The notes beneath the pieces are model-generated. The model was not told the DNA's origin, did not search any database, and was given only the letters and a program-made list of their open reading frames with translations. From NCBI GenBank assembly GCA_902494065.1, contig CABURZ010000012.1:1-22219 (forward strand): a DNA stretch of 22,219 nucleotides. The letters run 5' to 3'. Positions 1-7,448 of the stretch are shown here, one piece after another. The stretch's first letter is position 1, and every line of letters starts with the position of its first letter. The stretch is from an uncultured Sneathia sp. Its GTDB lineage: Bacteria; Fusobacteriota; Fusobacteriia; Fusobacteriales; Leptotrichiaceae. The translations under genes were made by a program, and so were the position numbers.

Positions 1-11
1 CCCCCCCCCCC
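1..11. repeat. Poly-C homopolymer at window edge
   Basis: Eleven consecutive C residues (poly-G on the minus strand) open the window, in a region otherwise almost entirely A/T. Because the run touches the edge, its true length is unknown. Long G/C homopolymers in AT-rich host-associated bacteria are often phase-variable tracts. It could equally be a contig-end artefact. On the minus strand it lies about 145 bases past the adhesin stop, so it could belong to the promoter or 5' end of the next minus-strand gene, which is not visible. Confidence 0.6.
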
Positions 12-88
12 GTTTTTCAAGCTTTTTAGTTATTTTTTCTATTGATTTTTTTAACCTTTTTCTATTTTTTTGAACATACGTTTATATA

Positions 89-122
89 TTCACAAAACTT
101 TTGTTATATTTCACAAACTTTT
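89..122. repeat. Short tandem-spaced direct repeat
   Basis: TTCACAAAACTTTT at 89-102 is repeated as TTCACAAACTTTT at 110-122, start to start 21 bases, which is two helical turns. The pair lies downstream of the adhesin terminator (minus strand) and upstream of whatever minus-strand gene lies left of the window. It is a candidate operator pair, but nothing else supports function. The rest of 12-128 is unremarkable A/T-rich sequence. Confidence 0.35.
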
Positions 123-128
123 TTAACT

Positions 129-151
129 AAAAAAATCAGGATTCCTCCTGA
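129..151 (-). terminator. Rho-independent terminator after adhesin fragment
   Basis: Read on the minus strand, a TCAGGA / TCCTGA stem with a GGAA loop (136-151) is followed at once by a run of seven T (129-135). It lies five bases beyond the TAG stop of the adhesin remnant, so the ancestral gene ended its transcript here. Confidence 0.8.
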
Positions 152-156
152 CTTTT

Positions 157-660
157 CTATTTTTTCAATAATTTATTTAAGATTTCTTTTATCTCTCTAT
201 TTTCTTTTCTTATTTCTCTGTTTTCTTCTCTTAATTCTTCATTAGACTTTTCTAATTTATAAACTTTATTTTTTAATTTTTCAACTTCAGCTGTCTTATT
301 TGGATATTCATTATCAATATTACCTAGCATTACACCTAACCCTATACCTAGTGCTAGATTACCTTTATTATTTACTGCTCCACTTAATTTATATACAAAA
401 TTACGTTTTTCATTTACTCCACTAAAGCCTAGTGCTAACGAATGTGAGCCAGAGTAGTATCCATACGCTGCACTTAAATTATGTCTATGTCTTGAATATG
501 AATTTACTTGTACAAGATTTGCCATAGCAACTGCATTAGAAACTCCACCTAAAGCCAAATCAGATTTTTTATCTATTTTATCAACTTTTTCATTAATTTC
601 ATCTATCTTTTTGTCTTCTTTTAAAACTACTTGCCAAGCTGTACCTGTGTATAGAGAATA
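157..660 (-). pseudogene. YadA-family trimeric autotransporter, C-terminal anchor fragment
   Basis: The open frame runs from just after an in-frame stop at 661-663 to TAG at 157-159. The translation has, in order: a short heptad-like neck (KKIDEINEKVDKIDKK), a segment SDLALGGVSNAVAMANL typical of the YadA anchor start, four amphipathic beta-strands with alternating G/aromatic residues ending near LALGIGLGVMLGN, and a Lys/Glu-rich coiled coil of about 45 residues to the C-terminus. In this family the C-terminal domain forms the 12-strand outer-membrane pore as a trimer and exports the stalk and head. Here the signal peptide, head and nearly all the stalk are missing. No ATG precedes the neck; the best in-frame start is a TTG inside the anchor. 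The frame opens directly out of a permease remnant, so this is the stump of a larger adhesin gene left after recombination or deletion. It has its own terminator. A silent donor role for recombination with intact paralogues is possible but only an inference. Confidence 0.8.
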
Positions 661-1074
661 TCAACGGAAATGCTAAAGGCAACTTTATTTTACATAACAT
701 TTGCATTTCTGTACTTCCCATAGCAAGACTTGCTTCTAAAACTCTTTTATCAATACTTTTTATGCTTACATATGTACTTCTAACTATAGGTAATAAAGAG
801 TAAAGTATTAAAGAAATTACCGCAGTCGTATTTCCTATTCCTGTAAATGATATTAGAACCCCAAACATAGCTATTGCAGGTATCGTATAAATTATATTTA
901 TTAAGGATATAACAATATTAGAAAATTTTTCATAATATACTATAAATATTCCTAACAATATTCCTAAAATTATCGCTATTACTGAAGAAAACATAACTAT
1001 ATTTATATGTTCCAATATTAATTTTAGAAAAAATCCTTATTTTCTAATAGGTATATAAAAATATTTTTTGACAC
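653..1074 (-). pseudogene. OpuB/ProW-type ABC transporter permease, frameshifted and 3'-truncated
   Basis: The fragment matches the N-terminal half of glycine betaine/choline-type ABC permeases: hydrophobic helices, then the TIPAIAMFGVL and GIGNTTAVISLILYSLLPI segments, then the MGSTEMQMLCKIKLPLAFPLI coupling loop that touches the ATPase. The likely start is GTG at 1074, behind AAAAGGAG. That frame gives VSKNIFIYLLENKDFF and stops at 1024-1026. One extra T in the minus-strand T6 tract (1028-1033) would continue it as FFLKLILEHINIV and so on, the expected family sequence. The frame then loses similarity after PLIFS (around 653), where the adhesin-derived sequence begins. No ATPase or binding-protein gene adjoins it. 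With a frameshift and about half the permease missing, it cannot give a working transporter, although its promoter looks intact. Confidence 0.82.
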
Positions 1075-1103
1075 TTTGATCTCCTTTTAAAAACATATGT
1101 TAT

Positions 1104-1132
1104 ATTATATAATTATAAGATCAGCATATCAA
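1104..1132 (-). promoter_or_regulatory. Sigma-70-type promoter for the permease remnant
   Basis: On the minus strand TTGATA (1127-1132) is followed after 17 bases by TATAAT (1104-1109), a near-consensus pair. It sits about 30 bases before the GTG start and directly beyond the fruA terminator, so the dead gene kept a good promoter. Confidence 0.7.
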
Positions 1133-1152
1133 TTTTATTTTACTTAATAAGT

Positions 1153-1178
1153 AAAAAAGCTAGAAAAAACTCTAGCTT
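1153..1178 (-). terminator. Rho-independent terminator of the fructose operon
   Basis: On the minus strand AAGCTAGA / TCTAGCTT (1171-1178 with 1157-1164) forms an 8-bp stem with a 6-base loop, followed by T residues. The hairpin's first bases overlap the fruA stop codon (1177-1179). Confidence 0.85.
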
Positions 1179-3039
1179 ATTTATCTTTTTTCTTTAAAAT
1201 TCCTAATATTAATCCTGCAACAATACTTCCTATTAATACACTTAATATGTACAAGAAAATGTTATTTGATAAGAACATTACTAATATTCCTCCATGCGGT
1301 GCAGGTATTTTAATGTTAAATAACATTGATAATGCCCCTGCAACTGCAGATCCTATTATACATCCTGGTATTACTCTTATAGGATTACTTGCTGCAAATG
1401 GTATCGCTCCTTCAGTTATAAATGATAGTCCCATTATATAGTTTGAAATTCCTGCTTGTCTTTCATCTTTTGTATATTTATTTTTGAAAATAGTTGTAGC
1501 TATTGCTATAGCTAATGGTGGTACCATACCTCCTGCCATAACTGCTGCCATTGCTGTACTTCCACCTGTAGCTAGGCTTACTTCTAGTGTACCTGTACCA
1601 AATACATATGCTGCCTTATTAACAGGTCCTCCCATATCAACTGCCATCATAGCACCCAAGATTGCTCCAAAAATTAATCTTGAACCAGAATTCATATTAT
1701 TTAAGAAATTAATCATTGCATTATTAACTACACTTACTATAGGATTTAATACAAAAAACATTGCTAAACCTGTAATTAGAACACTTACCACTGGTATAAC
1801 TAAAATTAAATATAGTCCTCTGAATTTATCAGATATACTTTGAATCTTATTATTCATAAGTTTTACTACAAATCCTGCAAATAGTCCACCAACTAAAGCT
1901 CCTAAAAATCCTGACCCTCCACTAACAGCTAATGCTCCTGCTACTAATCCTGCTGTTAATGCTGATTTTTGTCCTATAGAGAATGCTATAAATCCAGCTA
2001 GTATCGGTACAAACAATCCAAATGCAGCTCCACCAATTTGTTTTAATGTTCTTGCAACAACATTTACACTACCAAAATCTGATCCAGCATTTCCATTACC
2101 CATTATTGTATCTACTAAAAATGCTAAGGCTATCAATATACCTCCACTTACAACTAATGGTAACATATATGAAACACCATTCATAAGATATTTATATACA
2201 TTTTTACCGTCATTTGAACTTTCTTCACTTACATTTTGAGTTTTAAAATTAGCAATTTCTCCTTTACCATCTAAAACATCTTGTATTAAGCCTTTAGCAT
2301 TACTAATCCCTTCTTTTGCCCCTACTTTTATAACTCTACTACCATTAAAACGTTCTTCATCAACAGATTTATTAATTGCTAAAATTACACCTTTTGCTCT
2401 TTTTAAATCTTCTTTAGTTATTGTATTATTTCTTCCATCAGTTCCATTTGTTTCAACTTTAATTTCAACACCCATCTCATTAGCAGCTTTAACTAATGCA
2501 TCACGTGCCATAAAAGTATGTGCTATTCCTGTAGGACAAGCTGTAACTGCAACTACAAAACCTTTATCTTTTGGAACATTTTGAGTTTCATTTTCATCTT
2601 TAAAATTTTGTAAAACATCTTCTATATTGTTTGCATTCAATATATTATTCACTTTCTTTTCATCTTCAATAATACTTGCTAATTTAGATAGAACATCTAT
2701 GTGTAAATTAGGATTATCAACTGGTACAGCTATTAAAAAGAATAATTTAGTAGCTTGTTCTTCACCATTGCTAAAATCTATTCCATCTTTTTTTATACCT
2801 ACTAAAACTGCTGCTTTTTTTACAACTTCACTTTTTGCATGAGGAGTTGCAACTCCACCTTCAAATGCTGTATGTGCGATTTCTTCCCTTTTTAATACAT
2901 CTTCTAAAAATTTTTCACTAGAAGAAATATATCCACCTTCATATAGCTTATCAACCATCTCTTTTAAAACACCTTCTTTAGTGTTAGAAGATAAATGTTT
3001 GATAAATAAGTTAGGTTTAAATAAATTTTCAACTTTCAT
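1177..3039 (-). CDS. fruA: PTS fructose transporter, EIIABC fusion
   Basis: This is the membrane permease of the phosphoenolpyruvate phosphotransferase system, which imports fructose as fructose 1-phosphate. At 620 residues it has the usual length of a fused EIIABC. The EIIA domain (about 1-148) carries the phosphorylated histidine in GGVATPHAKS (His67). The EIIB domain (about 158-255) carries the phosphocysteine in TACPTGIAHTFMA (Cys168). The EIIC domain (about 280-620) is a multi-helix membrane channel with Gly/Ala-rich segments and the family sequence MGGPVNKAAYVFG. The ATG at 3039 is preceded by GTGAGGAAATAAGAT inside the end of fruK, an 11-base overlap that implies translational coupling. 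It is the last gene of fruR-fruK-fruA. All catalytic residues are present and the frame is intact. Confidence 0.96.
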   Translation of the reverse strand: MKVENLFKPNLFIKHLSSNTKEGVLKEMVDKLYEGGYISSSEKFLEDVLKREEIAHTAFEGGVATPHAKSEVVKKAAVLVGIKKDGIDFSNGEEQATKLFFLIAVPVDNPNLHIDVLSKLASIIEDEKKVNNILNANNIEDVLQNFKDENETQNVPKDKGFVVAVTACPTGIAHTFMARDALVKAANEMGVEIKVETNGTDGRNNTITKEDLKRAKGVILAINKSVDEERFNGSRVIKVGAKEGISNAKGLIQDVLDGKGEIANFKTQNVSEESSNDGKNVYKYLMNGVSYMLPLVVSGGILIALAFLVDTIMGNGNAGSDFGSVNVVARTLKQIGGAAFGLFVPILAGFIAFSIGQKSALTAGLVAGALAVSGGSGFLGALVGGLFAGFVVKLMNNKIQSISDKFRGLYLILVIPVVSVLITGLAMFFVLNPIVSVVNNAMINFLNNMNSGSRLIFGAILGAMMAVDMGGPVNKAAYVFGTGTLEVSLATGGSTAMAAVMAGGMVPPLAIAIATTIFKNKYTKDERQAGISNYIMGLSFITEGAIPFAASNPIRVIPGCIIGSAVAGALSMLFNIKIPAPHGGILVMFLSNNIFLYILSVLIGSIVAGLILGILKKKDK

Positions 3040-3943
3040 ATCTTATTTCCTCACATTCTATATTTTCCATTAATTTATTTACTAAATCACTACTACCTAT
3101 TCCTAGTGAATACGCTGTAGCACTGCCACAAGCAACTGCTAATTTTAAAATTTCTATATCACTTAAATTTCTTTCATATCCACTTAAAAATCCTGCAACA
3201 GTTGAATCTCCAGCTCCTATAGTATTGACCATATTCCCTTTAGGTACATTAGCACGTATTAGTTTACCTTTTTTTATTAACATAGCTCCTCTATCACCCA
3301 TAGAAACTAATACATTTTCTACTCCTTTTTCAAAAAATACTTTGCATACTTCATATACTTTATCAACGTCATCTATTTTTTTATTAAATGCTTGTTCTAA
3401 TTCTTTAATATTTGGTTTTATCAAAAGATTGTTATGTATATTTTTTAATAGAATATCTCCTCTTGTATCTAACACTACCTTGGCACAAGTTTTTTCTGAT
3501 ATTTTTTCATAAACATCTTGGTTTAAACATTTAGGTATAGAACCTGACAAGACTAATATGTCATGTTTATTTAGTTTTGAAATTTTTTCTATCAATTCAT
3601 TATACGAATCTTCCTTAATTTCTGGAGATATACCTGCTATCTCAGTTTCAGAAGAATTTGTTTTTAATTTTACATTAATTCTTGTTGTACCTTGTATAGG
3701 TATAAAATCATTTAGTATATTTTGTTTATTTAAATCTTTCAAAATATATTCTCCTGTAAATCCTGCCAAAAATCCTAGTGCTATAGATCTTACACCTAAA
3801 TTATTAAGCATTATAGAAACATTTATACCTTTACCTCCTGCTCTAAATTTTACATTTGATACATCATTTAATTCTGATAGTATAATTTTATCTGCATAAA
3901 TATCATAATCCAATGCTGGATTAAGTGTTACTGTGTAAATCAT
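3029..3943 (-). CDS. fruK: 1-phosphofructokinase
   Basis: This PfkB/ribokinase-family kinase phosphorylates the fructose 1-phosphate delivered by FruA to fructose 1,6-bisphosphate, feeding glycolysis in the cytosol. At 304 residues it is of normal length. Visible family marks are the N-terminal TVTLNPALDYDIY substrate segment, the GGKGINVS motif (about 37-44), LSGSIP (about 132-137), and the C-terminal anion-hole and catalytic motif TIGAGDSTVAGFLSGY with catalytic Asp246. The ATG at 3943 follows TAGGAGAAGATA. It overlaps fruR by 23 bases upstream and fruA by 11 bases downstream, so the three genes are co-translated. Tagatose-6-phosphate kinase is the main alternative for this family, but linkage to an EIIABC(Fru) makes 1-phosphofructokinase the better call. 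Confidence 0.94.
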   Translation of the reverse strand: MIYTVTLNPALDYDIYADKIILSELNDVSNVKFRAGGKGINVSIMLNNLGVRSIALGFLAGFTGEYILKDLNKQNILNDFIPIQGTTRINVKLKTNSSETEIAGISPEIKEDSYNELIEKISKLNKHDILVLSGSIPKCLNQDVYEKISEKTCAKVVLDTRGDILLKNIHNNLLIKPNIKELEQAFNKKIDDVDKVYEVCKVFFEKGVENVLVSMGDRGAMLIKKGKLIRANVPKGNMVNTIGAGDSTVAGFLSGYERNLSDIEILKLAVACGSATAYSLGIGSSDLVNKLMENIECEEIRYES

Positions 3944-4634
3944 TATCTTCTCCTATATATGTACATTTATCAAATTCTGCAAATCTAACATTTGAAATTT
4001 TATTAAATTTTGATTTTTCTGCTAAAATATATGAAATTTTAGAACATTCTATAACAGCTCTTTTTATTTCAGCTTCATCTGTATCAGGTGTCATATACCC
4101 CAATTCTTCACCAAATGCATTTGTACCCATAAAACAAGCATCAAATCTATATCTTTTTATTTGCTTTATGGTTTCAGGGCTTACAATAGAACGAGTTTTA
4201 CTTTTAACTCTACCTCCTAATACTATAGTTTCTATTCTATTATCCATAAGTTTTTTTAGATGCATAGTTCCATTTGTAACAACTACTATATTTAATCCCT
4301 TTAAATATGGTATTAATTCATTGACTGTAGTTCCTGAATCTAAAAATATGAAACTATCTTTTTTTAAAAATTTAGACGCTCTTTTGGCTATTTTTCTTTT
4401 AAGTGATATATTTTTTATTTGTCTATATTCTATATCTATATCATATTTTTTTTCATTTAACTCAACACCCTTAGATATTCTTGTCAATAAATTTAAACTT
4501 TCTAATTGTTCGCAATCTCTTCTTACTGTAGCATATGATGTATGTAAAACGTTGGCTAATTCATCAAAACTTACCTTATCTTTTTCTCTAAGTATTTCAA
4601 TAATCTTATCTTGACGTTCTTTAGATAACACCAT
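3921..4634 (-). CDS. fruR: DeoR-family transcriptional regulator of the fructose operon
   Basis: This is a 237-residue DeoR/GlpR-type repressor. The N-terminal winged helix-turn-helix (about 1-57) contains VSFDELANVLHTSYATVRRD, with the recognition helix ending in TVRRD. The C-terminal sugar-phosphate sensor domain begins around IFLDSGTTVNELI and includes the VTNG segment. It is probably induced by fructose 1-phosphate or fructose 1,6-bisphosphate, as known for relatives (inference). I chose the ATG at 4634, which lies behind GAGGAAGG with good spacing. A GTG two codons upstream is in frame but overlaps the ribosome-binding site. The gene is first in fruRKA, giving autoregulation through the repeats in front of it. 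The 3' end overlaps fruK by 23 bases. Confidence 0.9.
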   Translation of the reverse strand: MVLSKERQDKIIEILREKDKVSFDELANVLHTSYATVRRDCEQLESLNLLTRISKGVELNEKKYDIDIEYRQIKNISLKRKIAKRASKFLKKDSFIFLDSGTTVNELIPYLKGLNIVVVTNGTMHLKKLMDNRIETIVLGGRVKSKTRSIVSPETIKQIKRYRFDACFMGTNAFGEELGYMTPDTDEAEIKRAVIECSKISYILAEKSKFNKISNVRFAEFDKCTYIGEDNDLHSNT

Positions 4635-4651
4635 AATCACCTTCCTCTACT

Positions 4652-4679
4652 ATTATATTATATTTTTTGAAAAAATCAA
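4652..4679 (-). promoter_or_regulatory. Promoter of fruRKA
   Basis: On the minus strand TTGATT (4674-4679), a 16-base spacer and TATAAT (4652-4657) stand about 18 bases before the fruR start. A second overlapping TATAAT occurs at 4657-4662. The -35 hexamer lies within the operator-like repeats. Confidence 0.65.
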
Positions 4680-4714
4680 TGAAAATTTTTGAAAAAAATG
4701 ATTTTTTTTGAAAA
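4664..4714. promoter_or_regulatory. Three TTTTTGAAAA repeats, candidate FruR operator
   Basis: The sequence TTTTTGAAAA recurs three times with its central G at 4669, 4691 and 4710, so the spacings are 22 and 19 bases (about two turns). The first two copies extend to a common form TTTTTGAAAAAA followed by TCA or ATGA. They overlap and flank the fruR -35 box on its upstream side. DeoR-family repressors usually bind repeated sites of this kind. That these are FruR sites is inference. Confidence 0.45.
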
Positions 4715-4719
4715 GTTAT

Positions 4720-4738
4720 AAAAAAGTATGACTTTTTA
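4720..4738 (-). terminator. Terminator after cysteine desulfurase
   Basis: On the minus strand TAAAAAGT, the loop CAT, then ACTTTTTTA forms an 8-bp hairpin ending in T residues. The stem includes the TAA stop of the desulfurase gene. It is nearly all A-T pairs, so it is weaker than the other terminators here. Confidence 0.6.
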
Positions 4739-5854
4739 CGCCATACTTCTTATTGTGTTTACAATATATTTTAATTTCTCAATAAAAATGTCTATTTCTT
4801 TTTCAGTATTATATCTACAAAAGCTAAGCCTAATTACACCATCTACATATTCACTTGGTATATTCAATTCCTTTATAACCCTACTTGGCCCTTTTTTTAC
4901 AGAACAAGCAGAACCTGTTGAAACATATATACCTTCACTTGACAAATAATTCATAATTATTTCACCTTTTGTGTTTTTACATGAAAAATTAAGTACAGCA
5001 GGACTTGATTTTTCTGGGCTATTTATTCGTATATCAGAAATTTCTTCTAATCTTTTTATTGTGTATTCTTTTAATTTAGATAATTTTTCTATATCTGAAT
5101 AATCTATTAGACTTATAGCTTTTAAAAATCCTAACACTAATTCATTCGGTAATGTTCTTGGAACAAAAGAATTAAAAGAATTTGATCCATAAACAACGGG
5201 ATCTAATTTTAAATTACTAGATATATATATTGCACCCATTCCTTTAGGCCCATGTATTTTATGTGAACTAAAGCTTACTGCATCAATATTAATTTTAGAA
5301 AAATCTACATCAATATGTCCTAAGCCTTGCACAAAATCTGTATGAAAATATGTGTTTTTGTTTTTACTTTTTACTATCTTAGATAATTTTTCTATATCTT
5401 GTACAGTTCCAAGTTCACTATTAACATATGCTATAGTCACTAAAACTGTATCTTCTCTAATTAAGCTTTCTAAATTCTTTTCATCTACTCTTCCGTATTC
5501 ATCCACATTTATATAATCAATCTTAAAATTTTTAAGACTATTAAGTGTTTCAATTACTGACGGATGCTCAATAGGTGTTGAAATTATATGCCCCATCTTA
5601 TATTTTTTCGCAACTGCACTAATTAATATATTATTTGCTTCTCCACCACCTGAGGTGAAAAATACTCTATCTTTATTTAGTCCAAATTTAGAAAATACTT
5701 TCTTTGCATCTTTAATTTTTTGTGATACTTGCAACCCTAAATTATGTATAGAATCTGCATTAGCATAAAAATTTTCCATAGATTCTACCATACATTCAAC
5801 AACTTCCTTGCAGGGTTTAGTTGTAGAAGCATTGTCTAAATATATTTTATTCAT
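4736..5854 (-). CDS. Cysteine desulfurase, NifS/IscS class
   Basis: This is a class V PLP-dependent aminotransferase-fold enzyme that removes sulfur from L-cysteine as an enzyme-bound persulfide for Fe-S cluster and thio-cofactor synthesis. It has 372 residues, slightly shorter than most IscS. Seen in order: YLDNASTT at the N-terminus, TSGGGEANN (cofactor phosphate region), TPIEHPSV with the PLP-stacking His97, HTDFVQG, SFSSHKIHGPKGMG with the Schiff-base Lys199, and STGSACS with the sulfur-carrying Cys317. The loop GGGE has Gly where many relatives have Thr or Ser. The ATG at 5854 is one base after the stop of the branching-enzyme gene, and its ribosome-binding site AGAGGG is inside that gene. 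No iscU or thiI gene is next to it, so the sulfur acceptor cannot be named from context. Group (NifS versus IscS) is not settled. Confidence 0.92.
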   Translation of the reverse strand: MNKIYLDNASTTKPCKEVVECMVESMENFYANADSIHNLGLQVSQKIKDAKKVFSKFGLNKDRVFFTSGGGEANNILISAVAKKYKMGHIISTPIEHPSVIETLNSLKNFKIDYINVDEYGRVDEKNLESLIREDTVLVTIAYVNSELGTVQDIEKLSKIVKSKNKNTYFHTDFVQGLGHIDVDFSKINIDAVSFSSHKIHGPKGMGAIYISSNLKLDPVVYGSNSFNSFVPRTLPNELVLGFLKAISLIDYSDIEKLSKLKEYTIKRLEEISDIRINSPEKSSPAVLNFSCKNTKGEIIMNYLSSEGIYVSTGSACSVKKGPSRVIKELNIPSEYVDGVIRLSFCRYNTEKEIDIFIEKLKYIVNTIRSMA

Positions 5855-5855
5855 T

Positions 5856-7430
5856 TTACCCTCTATATATTCTATAATCTATATTCTTAAATATATTGTC
5901 TCTTGATTCGATTTCACTTAACCAATCTTCTTCTATACTGTTGTGTAAAATATCCTCATAAAGTTTAAATAATCTATTTGTATGATCAGAAATTTTCTTA
6001 TGAGCATAACCAACCATAGTTCCAGTATACATTATAAACGGCCAACATGATGTTTGAGCCATAAGTAACTCTCTTGCCATTTGGTTCATAGCTCTATTTT
6101 CTATATCATTTTGAGGTTCTCTTTTTGCAATTTCTATCATTTTTTCTGCAGCCTTATGCAAATGTCTATAGATATAGTCATTTGTTCCATCTACCCAAAC
6201 ATCATAATATCCATTTGCTCCCCAACTTGACATACTCAAATTTACTACTTGATTCATTTTATATTTATCTAAATATTTGCTTGGAGTAATACTTTCAAAG
6301 TTTGAAATTTGTATTGCTCTAAATACATGCTCTAAAAATATCGGTCCTTCATACCACCAATGTCCATAAAGTTCTGCATCATACGGTGAAATTACTATAG
6401 GTTTTCTATGCAACATTTTTGATGATAAATATTCTAGTTGTTTTGATCTATTAAACACAAAATCATATGCGTGTTGTTTTGCCTTATTGTATGCAACTTC
6501 TGGATCATATACCTTTTTATAATCACCTTTTTTATCTGTTATTGCATAATATTTTATACCCGTATTACGTCTTACTCCATCACTGTGTAAATACGGTCTA
6601 ACATAATCATAGTCTAAATCATATCCTGCATCTTTGTGAAATTCTCTATAAGCTCCGTCACCTGGATATCCAACTTCAGAACTCCAAACTTGTTCTGATG
6701 ACTCTAAATCTCTTGCAAATGCTGCTACACCATTTTCTGTATATACTGGTGCATAAACACCATATATAGGTCGAGGATCTGAATGCATTATTCCATGAGA
6801 ATCCACTAAAAAGTATCTTATATTATGATCTGCTAAATATTTATCTTGCCCTGGGTAATATGCACATTCAGCAAGCCATATTCCCTTAGGTTCAACTCCA
6901 AAATTTTCCATATAATCTTTTTTTGCTTGCAAAACTTGAGCATTTGCTGCAATAGGATAATCTTTCATCATAGGAAGCATCCCATGAGTAGCTGTAACTG
7001 GTATTATTTCTAAATTTCCCATATCTTGATAATATTTAAATCTTGAAACAATGTCGCAATTGCAATCTAAAAAATATTGCTTTGCATTGCTGTATACATC
7101 AAAATTATGTTTTGCAACTTTTAAAAAGTCCTTATCATCTTTTAGTCTTTCTAATTCTTTAGTACAAAATTCTATCATTTTATCCATGTGTTTTAAATAT
7201 CTGCTTTGTAGCAAGCTATCTTTTAACATATTAGACAATGTTCCTGATAACGTTAAAGTAATGTTAAAATCTACATTATCCCTATGTAGTCTATCAAACA
7301 TCATTAAAAACGGAATGTATGTTTCCGTAATTGCCTCATAAAGCCAGTCTTCTTCCAAAAATTCTTCATATTCTGGGTGACGTACAAAGGGCAAATGTGC
7401 ATGCAAAACTAAACTAAAATATCCTTTCAT
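5856..7430 (-). CDS. GH57-family 1,4-alpha-glucan branching enzyme
   Basis: This 524-residue GH57-type enzyme is expected to cut alpha-1,4-glucan and rejoin it as alpha-1,6 branches in glycogen. GH57 marks: the N-terminal LVLHAHLPFVRHPE segment (motif 1, HAHLP), ATHGMLP (about 147-153), WLAECAYYPG with the expected nucleophile Glu188, SPYDAELYGHWWYEGP with the expected acid Asp351, and the C-terminal helical region with LLMAQTSCWPFIMYTG. These match the layout of archaeal and Thermus GH57 branching enzymes. The start is ATG at 7430 behind AAAGGTGGGA; a GTG four codons upstream overlaps that ribosome-binding site. No other glycogen genes (glgC, glgA, glgP) are in the window. The gene sits in the middle of thrS - BI-1 - branching enzyme - desulfurase. 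4-alpha-glucanotransferase is the alternative within GH57, less likely given the Trp/Cys-rich motifs. Confidence 0.9.
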   Translation of the reverse strand: MKGYFSLVLHAHLPFVRHPEYEEFLEEDWLYEAITETYIPFLMMFDRLHRDNVDFNITLTLSGTLSNMLKDSLLQSRYLKHMDKMIEFCTKELERLKDDKDFLKVAKHNFDVYSNAKQYFLDCNCDIVSRFKYYQDMGNLEIIPVTATHGMLPMMKDYPIAANAQVLQAKKDYMENFGVEPKGIWLAECAYYPGQDKYLADHNIRYFLVDSHGIMHSDPRPIYGVYAPVYTENGVAAFARDLESSEQVWSSEVGYPGDGAYREFHKDAGYDLDYDYVRPYLHSDGVRRNTGIKYYAITDKKGDYKKVYDPEVAYNKAKQHAYDFVFNRSKQLEYLSSKMLHRKPIVISPYDAELYGHWWYEGPIFLEHVFRAIQISNFESITPSKYLDKYKMNQVVNLSMSSWGANGYYDVWVDGTNDYIYRHLHKAAEKMIEIAKREPQNDIENRAMNQMARELLMAQTSCWPFIMYTGTMVGYAHKKISDHTNRLFKLYEDILHNSIEEDWLSEIESRDNIFKNIDYRIYRG

Positions 7431-7448
7431 GAATAATCCCACCTTTTA

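Noticed and set aside
653..1074. Functional adhesin-permease fusion protein
   Set aside because: The two parts are in different frames, the permease has an additional frameshift, and neither keeps the parts required for function.
3925..4614. Long plus-strand open frame opposite fruR
   Set aside because: It is an antisense shadow of a clearly conserved DeoR-family gene, with Ser/Leu/Phe-rich composition and no ribosome-binding site.
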